From: DAONJL01 sp035405645 [NCBI: bacterium]
Lineage (GTDB): Bacteria > JAGOBX01 > DAONJL01
DNA: 12,721 nucleotides
Direction: 5' to 3'
NCBI GenBank assembly: GCA_035405645.1
Contig: DAONJL010000016.1
Span: forward strand, 29,876-42,596
Positions 7,421 through 12,721 of this stretch are shown piece by piece (positions within the stretch are counted from its first letter, which is position 1; every line of letters starts with the position of its first letter). The notes beneath the pieces are model-generated. The model ran no database searches. It saw only the letters and a program-made list of their open reading frames with translations, and had not been told where the DNA came from. Made by a program: the position numbers and the translations under genes.

Positions 7421-8062
7421 ATGATATATTTATTGAAAACATTTTATAATTTTTTGGCAAAAGGCGGACCTGTGATGATTCCAATTATTTTATGTTCAAT
7501 AATTGGATTAGCAATAATAATAGAGCGAATAAAATTATTTCGCAAGTTTAATTATAATGTAGATGAAATATTAGAAAATTTAAAAACATATATAACAATG
7601 AATAAATTTAATGAAGCAATAAATTATTGTCATACAATAAAATCACCAATAGCAAAAATAGCATCAAAAATAATAATAAGTTATTTAGAAAAAGAAAAAG
7701 ATTTAGAGAAAGTAGTTGAAGAAGAATTATCAGAAGAAATGCCAATACTTGAAAGACATTTAGGCATATTAGGAATAATAGCCAATATATCACCATTACT
7801 TGGCTTATTAGGCACAGTCACAGGAATAATAAAATCATTTACAGTAATATCACAACAAAGTTTAGGTGATCCATCAAAATTAGCAGCAGGAATAGCGGAA
7901 GCATTAATAACAACAGCAGCAGGATTAATAGTGGCAATACCGGCATTAGCAATGTATAATTATTTTTTAACCAAAATAGATAGTTTGAGTTGGGGTATAG
8001 AAAAAGTATCAAATAAACTAATAAAATTATTAATGAATAAGGAAGAAATAAATGAGAATTAA
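7421..8062 (+). CDS. exbB: MotA/TolQ/ExbB proton channel family protein
   Basis: A 213-residue inner-membrane protein of the ExbB/TolQ family, which assembles as a pentamer around an ExbD/TolR dimer and uses the proton gradient to drive work at the outer membrane. Three membrane helices are visible: about 18-37 (starting GGPVMIPIIL), 114-137 and 160-182. The family signature lies in helix 2 (SPLLGLLGTVTGIIKSF, 124-140). Helix 3 carries the conserved Thr164-Thr165 next to AAGLIVAIPA. The order and length are typical. A strong ribosome binding site (AGGAGG about 7409-7414) sits seven bases before ATG 7421. The next gene, exbD-like, overlaps by 11 bases. No TonB, Tol or Pal gene is nearby, so whether it serves TonB-type uptake or Tol-type envelope constriction cannot be told; the symbol is by family only. 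Confidence 0.92.
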   Translation: MIYLLKTFYNFLAKGGPVMIPIILCSIIGLAIIIERIKLFRKFNYNVDEILENLKTYITMNKFNEAINYCHTIKSPIAKIASKIIISYLEKEKDLEKVVEEELSEEMPILERHLGILGIIANISPLLGLLGTVTGIIKSFTVISQQSLGDPSKLAAGIAEALITTAAGLIVAIPALAMYNYFLTKIDSLSWGIEKVSNKLIKLLMNKEEINEN

Positions 8063-8465
8063 AAGGAAAATAAAAGAGATAGTAAGTATAAATATAACAC
8101 CATTAATAGATGTTATGTTTATGCAGGTGCTTTTTTTTATGGTATCATCAACACTAATAATTCATCAAGGAATGTTAGTAAAAGTTCCAGAAGCAAAAAA
8201 TTCAAAAATGGTTCAACAAAAAAAATTAATAGTATATTTAACAAAGGATGATCAGTTATTTGTAAATGAAGAAGGAATAGATATAAAAGATTTAAAAGAT
8301 TATATAGTAAATTTTATAGAAAAAACAAATCAAAAAGATGTAACGATAAAAGCAGATAAAGAAATAATATATGAAAAAATAATAAGAATAATAGATATAT
8401 GTAAAGAAGCAGGAATAGTAAATATATCATTTACAACGAAAAAAATAGATAAGATAAATTATTAA
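8052..8465 (+). CDS. exbD: ExbD/TolR biopolymer transport protein
   Basis: A 137-residue partner of the preceding channel protein. The N-terminal 10 residues are cytoplasmic and basic. INITPLIDVMFMQVLFFMV (about 13-31) is the signature of the single membrane helix and contains D20, the aspartate that carries protons. The remainder (about 40-137) is a periplasmic domain with the usual alternating strands and helices and the family phrase VTIKADKEIIYEKIIRIID. Length is normal. ATG 8052 overlaps the end of the exbB-like gene by 11 bases, and a GGAAGAAAT stretch before it can act as ribosome binding site. A run of eight T (8131-8138) lies in the membrane-helix codons without breaking the frame. 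ExbD versus TolR cannot be separated from sequence alone. Confidence 0.92.
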   Translation: MRIKRKIKEIVSINITPLIDVMFMQVLFFMVSSTLIIHQGMLVKVPEAKNSKMVQQKKLIVYLTKDDQLFVNEEGIDIKDLKDYIVNFIEKTNQKDVTIKADKEIIYEKIIRIIDICKEAGIVNISFTTKKIDKINY

Positions 8466-8481
8466 AAAAGGAGGAAAATAA

Positions 8482-9669
8482 ATGAGTAAAGTATTAGTAA
8501 TAGGAGCAGGCGGAGTAAGTGGAGTAGTAGTTCATAAATGTTCACAAGTGCCAGAAGTATTTAGTGAAATATTATTAGCAAGTCGAACAATAGAAAAGTG
8601 TGAGAGAATAAAAAATCAAATTAAAAATAGTAAAACAAAAATATATACAGCCCAGGTAGATGCAGATAAACCAGAAAATGTGATAAAATTAATAAATGAA
8701 TTTAAACCAGAATTAGTAATAAATGTAGCATTACCATATCAAGATTTATCAATAATGGATGCTTGTTTAGCAACAGGAGTAGATTATTTAGATACGGCAA
8801 ATTATGAGCCACCAGATACAGCAAAGTTTGAATACAAATGGCAATGGGCATATAAAGATAAATATAAAGAAAAAGGGATAATGGCATTACTTGGTTGTGG
8901 ATTTGACCCAGGCGCAACAAATGTTTTTTGTGCCTATGCACAGAAGCATTATTTTGATGAAATACATTATATAGATATAATTGATGCAAATGCAGCAGAT
9001 AATGGTCAATATTTTGCCACTAATTTTAATCCAGAAATAAATATAAGAGAAGTAACAGCAAAAGGAAAATATTGGGAAAATGGGGATTGGTGTGAAACAC
9101 CACCATTATTCATTCATAAAGAATTTGATTTTCCAATAATTGGTAAAAGAGAAATTTATTTAATGTATCATGAAGAACTTGAATCATTAGTAAAAAATAT
9201 AAAAGGCTTAAAACGAATAAGATTCTGGATGACATTTTCAGATCGATATTTAAAATCACTTGAAGTATTACAAGCAATAGGAATGACATCAATAAAACCA
9301 ATAAAATATCAGGGAATGGAAATAGTGCCATTACAATTTTTGAAAGCAGTTTTACCAGACCCCGCGACATTAGGACCATTAACACGCGGAAAAACCTGCA
9401 TTGGTTGTTTAATAGAAGGAATAAAAGATGGAAAGAAAAGAAAATATTATATTTATAATATTTGTGATCATCAAGAATGTTATAAAGAAGTTCAATCACA
9501 AGCAGTTTCATATACAACAGGTGTTCCAGCAATGATTGGCGCAATGTTAATACTCCAAAAAATTTGGCATGGCAAAGGCGTATTTAATGTAGAAGAATTT
9601 GATCCTGACCCGTTTATAGAACGAATGAATAAATATGGATTACCAGTAGAAGAAAAATTTTTAGAATAA
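8482..9669 (+). CDS. Carboxynorspermidine/carboxyspermidine dehydrogenase (saccharopine dehydrogenase family)
   Basis: A 395-residue enzyme. It starts with a Rossmann NAD(P)-binding loop (GAGGVSG, 8-14), followed by LASRTIEKCE and VNVALPYQDLSIMDACL, as in saccharopine dehydrogenase-fold proteins. GCGFDPGATNVF (138-149) and the C-terminal CDHQECYKEVQSQAVSYTTG are hallmarks of the carboxynorspermidine dehydrogenase branch rather than lysine-pathway enzymes. This enzyme condenses L-aspartate semialdehyde with a diamine (diaminopropane or putrescine) and reduces the product with NADPH to carboxynorspermidine or carboxyspermidine. The next gene encodes the matching decarboxylase, which supports the role strongly. 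ATG 8482 has a strong ribosome binding site (AAGGAGG). Length is normal. Which diamine is used cannot be read from the sequence. Confidence 0.92.
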   Translation: MSKVLVIGAGGVSGVVVHKCSQVPEVFSEILLASRTIEKCERIKNQIKNSKTKIYTAQVDADKPENVIKLINEFKPELVINVALPYQDLSIMDACLATGVDYLDTANYEPPDTAKFEYKWQWAYKDKYKEKGIMALLGCGFDPGATNVFCAYAQKHYFDEIHYIDIIDANAADNGQYFATNFNPEINIREVTAKGKYWENGDWCETPPLFIHKEFDFPIIGKREIYLMYHEELESLVKNIKGLKRIRFWMTFSDRYLKSLEVLQAIGMTSIKPIKYQGMEIVPLQFLKAVLPDPATLGPLTRGKTCIGCLIEGIKDGKKRKYYIYNICDHQECYKEVQSQAVSYTTGVPAMIGAMLILQKIWHGKGVFNVEEFDPDPFIERMNKYGLPVEEKFLE

Positions 9670-9682
9670 AATAGGAGAGAAA

Positions 9683-10855
9683 ATGAAAAGAATAAAAAGT
9701 CAAATATTAAATAAAAAAATATTAAGTAAAATTCCATCACCTTCTTTTATTATTGATGAAAGTTTATTAAAAAAAAATTTAGAATTAATGTCAGCAATTC
9801 AATTAAGAACAAAATGTAAAATACTATTAGCATTAAAAGCATTTTCAATGTATTCAATTTTTCCAAAGATGAGAAAATATTTAAGTGGCGTTTGTGCAAG
9901 TTCATTATTTGAAGCACGACTTGGCTATGAAGAATTTCAAAAAGAAGTTCATATATTTTCACCTGCTTATATAGAAAAAGAATTTGATGAGATAATGAAA
10001 TATTGTGACCATATTGTATTTAATTCATTTGGTCAAATAAAGAAATATAAAAATAAAATAAAAAATAGTAAAAAGAAAATAAGTGCTGGAATAAGAATAA
10101 ATCCAGAATATTCAGAAATAAAAGTTGATATGTATAATCCTTGTGTAAAATATTCAAGATTAGGAATAACATTAACAGAATTACAAAAATATGAAAATGA
10201 ATTTGATGAGTTTATAGAAGGAATTCATTTTCATACACATTGTGAACAAAATGTAGATAGTTTAGAAAGGACATTACAGGTAATCGAAAAAAAATTTGAT
10301 AAATATTTAAGAAAAGTAAAATGGCTAAATTTTGGTGGCGGACATCATATAACGAGAGAAGATTATAAAACAGAAAAATTATGTGAAATAATAGAATATT
10401 TTAGAGATAAATATGAAGTAGAAATATATTTAGAACCAGGCGAAGCAATAGTTTTAAATACAGGATTTTTATTAGCAACTGTTCTTGATATTTTTAGTAA
10501 TGAAAAAGAAATTGCAATACTTGATATATCAGCAGCGACACATACACCAGATGTATTAGAAATGCCATATAGACCATATATAATTGGTAGTGGCGAAAAA
10601 AATGAATATAAATATAATTATAGATTAGGCGGCGTTTCTTGTTTAGCAGGTGATGTAATAGGTGATTATTCATTTCCAAAACCATTAAAAATAGGTGATA
10701 AATTATTATTTACAGATATGGCACATTATACGATGGTAAAAACAAATATGTTTAATGGAATAAATTTACCGAGTATAGTTTTATTGACAGAAAAGGGCGA
10801 AGTAAAAATAATAAGAAAATTTAAATATGAAGATTATAAAATGCGATTATCATAA
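9683..10855 (+). CDS. nspC: Carboxynorspermidine/carboxyspermidine decarboxylase
   Basis: A 390-residue pyridoxal-phosphate enzyme of the alanine racemase/ornithine decarboxylase fold. It removes CO2 from carboxynorspermidine or carboxyspermidine to give norspermidine or spermidine. K52 in LLALKAFS is the cofactor lysine. HFHTHCEQN (182-190), NFGGGHH (216-222; glycine loop) and EPGEA (251-255) are phosphate- and cofactor-binding motifs. C320 and D324 in GGVSCLAGD are the active-site residues donated across the dimer. These phrases are characteristic of NspC rather than diaminopimelate or arginine decarboxylase. The gene lies 13 bases after its pathway partner, with ribosome binding site AGGAGAG before ATG 9683. 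Length is normal and all key residues are present. Confidence 0.93.
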   Translation: MKRIKSQILNKKILSKIPSPSFIIDESLLKKNLELMSAIQLRTKCKILLALKAFSMYSIFPKMRKYLSGVCASSLFEARLGYEEFQKEVHIFSPAYIEKEFDEIMKYCDHIVFNSFGQIKKYKNKIKNSKKKISAGIRINPEYSEIKVDMYNPCVKYSRLGITLTELQKYENEFDEFIEGIHFHTHCEQNVDSLERTLQVIEKKFDKYLRKVKWLNFGGGHHITREDYKTEKLCEIIEYFRDKYEVEIYLEPGEAIVLNTGFLLATVLDIFSNEKEIAILDISAATHTPDVLEMPYRPYIIGSGEKNEYKYNYRLGGVSCLAGDVIGDYSFPKPLKIGDKLLFTDMAHYTMVKTNMFNGINLPSIVLLTEKGEVKIIRKFKYEDYKMRLS

Positions 10856-10866
10856 GAGGTGAAAAA

Positions 10867-11436
10867 ATGAGTAAATATGGAATAAGCCGCGAAGAAGCAA
10901 TAGAATTATTAAATAAATATATAAAGAATCAAAATTTAATAAAGCATTGTTTGGCAACAGAAGCAGTGATGAAAGAATTAGCAAAGAAATTTAATGAAGA
11001 TAAAGAATTATGGAGATTAACAGGATTATTACACGATCTTGATGTAGAATTAACAAATGGTGATTTGAATATACATACACTTGAAACCGAAAAAATATTA
11101 AAAGAAAAAGGAGTAGATGAAAGAATAATAAGAGCGATAAAAAGACATAATGAAATAGCAAGTAAAGAGGCACGAGAGACAAGATTAGAGATAGCATTAG
11201 CAGCAGGTGAAACAATAACAGGATTGATAATCGCAACAACATTAGTATATCCAGATAAAAAGATAGCATCAGTAAAATCAAAATCAATAATAAAAAGGAT
11301 GAAAGAAAAAAGTTTTGCAGCATCAGTAAATCGCGAGATAATAAAAGAATGTGAAAAAATAGGAATAGCATTAGAAGAGTTTGCAGAAATTTCATTAAAA
11401 GCAATGCAAGAGATAGCAGGAGAATTAGGATTATAA
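10867..11436 (+). CDS. HD (HDIG-type) domain protein, probable metal-dependent phosphohydrolase
   Basis: A 189-residue protein. H27, H56-D57 (LLHDLD) and further histidines H70 and H94 lie in the order of the HD superfamily. The second half contains TGLIIATTLVYPDKKIASVK and later FAASVNREII, phrases I know from a widespread family of small HDIG-domain proteins of unknown substrate. In that family an Asp usually stands a few residues before TGL; here it is E115 (GETITGL), a possible change in metal binding. The gene starts 11 bases after nspC with ribosome binding site AGAGGTG before ATG 10867, so it is probably cotranscribed with the polyamine genes. It is probably cytoplasmic. A role in polyamine metabolism is only suggested by position. 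Confidence 0.82.
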   Translation: MSKYGISREEAIELLNKYIKNQNLIKHCLATEAVMKELAKKFNEDKELWRLTGLLHDLDVELTNGDLNIHTLETEKILKEKGVDERIIRAIKRHNEIASKEARETRLEIALAAGETITGLIIATTLVYPDKKIASVKSKSIIKRMKEKSFAASVNREIIKECEKIGIALEEFAEISLKAMQEIAGELGL

Positions 11437-11508
11437 AGATTTATTATTTTTTTAGATATAAATTTTTTTCAAAGAATTTTTTGATAATAAGAAAAGGAAA
11501 GAATAAAA

Positions 11509-12030
11509 ATGATAAAGATAATTAATGTAGTAGGTGCAAGACCAAATTTTATGAAAATAGCGCCATTACAAAGAGAAATGGATAAATATAAAAAAGAGAT
11601 AAGGTATAAATTAGTTCATACAGGACAACATTATGATGAAAAAATGTCATCAACTTTTTTTAAAGATTTAAAGATAAAAAAACCAGATTATTTTTTAGGA
11701 TGTGGTGGAGGGAATCATGGTGAACAAACTGGAAGAATAATGATTGAATTTGAAAAAGTATTATTAAAAGAAAAACCAGATTTAATAATTGTTGTTGGTG
11801 ATGTAAATTCAACAATTGCATGTGCATTAACAGCAGTTAAATTACATATTAAAGTAGCGCATATTGAAGCAGGATGTAGAAGTTTTGATAGGAGAATGCC
11901 AGAAGAAATAAATCGTGTTTTAACAGATGCAATATCTGATTATTTATTTACTCTTGATGATATCTCAATAAAAAATTTATTAAAAGAAGGAATAGATAGA
12001 AAAAAAATTTTTGATTTTTTTTTGTATTAA
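11509..12030 (+). pseudogene. wecB: UDP-N-acetylglucosamine 2-epimerase, truncated to its N-terminal half
   Basis: The 173-codon frame matches the N-terminal domain of non-hydrolysing UDP-GlcNAc 2-epimerases, which make UDP-ManNAc for surface polysaccharides. Visible motifs are GARPNFMKIAPL (9-20), HTGQHYDEKMS, VVGD with D98, HIEAG with E120, and MPEEINR with E133. The family is normally about 370 residues. Here homology ends at KEGIDRKKIF, just where a phrase like FFVGN should follow; the frame then runs through nine T (12015-12023) into TAA 12028-12030. The C-terminal domain, with the catalytic histidine and much of the UDP site, is missing. I read the next 140 bases in the other frames and did not find it, so this is not a simple frameshift. 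AAGGAAAG before ATG 11509 would still allow translation. Most likely a decayed remnant; an assembly error is also possible. Confidence 0.8.
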
Positions 12031-12090
12031 AAAATTAATAACAATAATTTTTAAAATGTAAAATTTTTTAAGTTAAATATAAAGTTGAGA

Positions 12091-12096
12091 TATAAT
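12091..12096 (+). promoter_or_regulatory. Possible -10 promoter element before the methyltransferase gene
   Basis: TATAAT matches the sigma-70 -10 consensus exactly and lies 77 bases before the methyltransferase start, in the first sizeable gap of the window. The hexamer 17 bases upstream (TTAAGT, 12068-12073) is a poor -35 match. In DNA this A+T-rich, perfect TATAAT occurs often by chance, so support comes mainly from its position between a broken gene and a new gene. Confidence 0.3.
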
Positions 12097-12105
12097 AAAA
12101 TTTTT

Positions 12106-12152
12106 TTTATTCAATATAAGAGATTAATAATCAAGTTAATATATTGAATAAA
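12106..12152. repeat. Perfect 13-base inverted repeat in the intergenic gap
   Basis: TTTATTCAATATA at 12106-12118 is the exact reverse complement of TATATTGAATAAA at 12140-12152, with a 21-base spacer. A second, smaller symmetry lies inside the spacer (GATTA at 12122-12126 and TAATC at 12128-12132). The element is between a possible -10 box and the ribosome binding site (AAGGAG, 12157-12162) of the methyltransferase gene. It could be a repressor operator, a leader hairpin or the scar of a rearrangement. Only one G/C pair is in the outer stem, so as an RNA hairpin it would be weak. It does not look like an intrinsic terminator, because the T-run is before it rather than after it. Confidence 0.55.
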
Positions 12153-12172
12153 TAATAAGGAGAAATTAAGTA

Positions 12173-12721
12173 ATGATAGAGATTGAAACAAAATCAATAT
12201 CAAGTAAAAATGTAAATAATATTGTAAAAAAAATTATAATAAAGCAAATAATAGAAAAAAATTTAGAAAATATTGAAATAGCAGAAATAGGAGCAGGTAA
12301 AGGAGCTCTTGCAATATCAATTCAAAAATATTTATGTGATAATTCAATAAAATATAATTATGATTGCTTTGATATAGAACCTGAACAAATAAATAATCAA
12401 AAAATAAATATCAAATGTAATTATTTAGATGTTCAAGATTTATTTAATATTACTAAAAAATATGATATAATAATTGCTGTTGAAATAATAGAACATATAG
12501 AAAATCCATTTCATTTTATTAGAGAAATTTCAAAGATAATAAAGATAAATGGAGTATTAATAATAACAACTCCAAATATATTAAGTTTATCATCAAGATT
12601 TAGATATTTTTTTTCAGGATGTTATGATTATTTTCGCAGACCATATAATGAATACTGGCTTAATATGGGACATTTGAATCCAATAAATCCAATACAGTTA
12701 GTTTATATCTTACGAAAAAAT
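12173..12721 (+). CDS. Class I SAM-dependent methyltransferase (partial, 3' end outside window)
   Basis: An open frame of 183 codons runs from ATG 12173 to the right edge without a stop. IAEIGAGKGALAISI (36-50) is the SAM-binding glycine loop. DCFDIEPEQ (64-72) supplies the acidic residue after strand 2. YDIIIAVEIIEHIENP (97-112) is the motif typical of Methyltransf_11/23 proteins, followed by a helix and INGVLIITTPN. A good ribosome binding site (AAGGAG) lies 10 bases before the start. The substrate is not readable. Methyltransferases of this type are common in O-antigen and other surface-glycan clusters, which would fit the epimerase remnant just upstream, but that is context only. The gap before it (12031-12172) suggests its own transcription start. 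Confidence 0.85.
   Translation, partial: MIEIETKSISSKNVNNIVKKIIIKQIIEKNLENIEIAEIGAGKGALAISIQKYLCDNSIKYNYDCFDIEPEQINNQKINIKCNYLDVQDLFNITKKYDIIIAVEIIEHIENPFHFIREISKIIKINGVLIITTPNILSLSSRFRYFFSGCYDYFRRPYNEYWLNMGHLNPINPIQLVYILRKN

Noticed and set aside
10991-11404. Open frame of 137 codons on the - strand inside the HD-domain gene
   Set aside because: The + strand frame has clear HD motifs and a ribosome binding site; the reverse product is a Leu/Phe-rich low-complexity string typical of antisense A+T-rich coding DNA.
11437-11508. Possible terminator or promoter between the HD-domain gene and the epimerase remnant
   Set aside because: The 72 bases are T-rich then A-rich, but the only stem I find is about four pairs (CAAA/TTTG near 11470-11483), and no -35/-10 pair with sensible spacing stands out.
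12015-12030. Programmed frameshift at the nine-T run restoring the epimerase
   Set aside because: Reading on in either other frame meets a stop after a few to about fifteen codons and shows no epimerase C-terminal motif.

Overview
The window comes from a very A+T-rich bacterial genome (well over three quarters A+T, lysine/isoleucine/asparagine-rich proteins, AGGAGG-type ribosome binding sites before many genes). A replicative polymerase of the DnaE type, an ExbB/ExbD proton channel (which implies an outer membrane), V-type ATPase-like subunits and the carboxy(nor)spermidine route to polyamines point to a diderm, low-GC bacterium. The sequence alone does not let me name the lineage. All recognised genes lie on the + strand and most are separated by fewer than 30 bases or overlap, so bases 1 to about 11436 look like one or a few long operons.

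Layout. Bases 1-349 hold the 3' end of an unrecognised gene. It is coupled to the most unusual gene of the window (349-2001): an N-terminal Cas4/AddB-like PD-(D/E)XK domain with an apparent four-cysteine iron-sulfur site, a GAF-like middle region and a C-terminal GGDEF diguanylate cyclase domain. Next are a GYF_2-like protein with one membrane helix (2005-2400), a 78-residue helical protein (2400-2636), a coiled-coil V-ATPase G/H-like stalk protein (2647-2988) and a V-ATPase subunit C-like protein (2975-3970). The catalytic V-ATPase genes are absent. dnaE (3994-7404) follows, then an exbB/exbD pair (7421-8465), the two polyamine genes for carboxy(nor)spermidine synthase and decarboxylase (8482-10855), and an HD-domain protein (10867-11436).

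The last 1.3 kb looks like the edge of a surface-polysaccharide region. A UDP-GlcNAc 2-epimerase gene (11509-12030) stops after its N-terminal half. A 142-base A+T-rich gap follows, containing a perfect 13-base inverted repeat, and then the start of a class I SAM-dependent methyltransferase gene that runs off the window.

Functional links: exbB/exbD form one proton channel, and the two polyamine genes catalyse consecutive steps. The G/H-like and C-like proteins could belong to one rotary ATPase. The link between the nuclease-like/GGDEF fusion and its small membrane and coiled-coil neighbours is the best candidate here for an undescribed system, but it rests on gene order and domain reading only. 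No tRNA, rRNA, CRISPR array or insertion sequence was seen.
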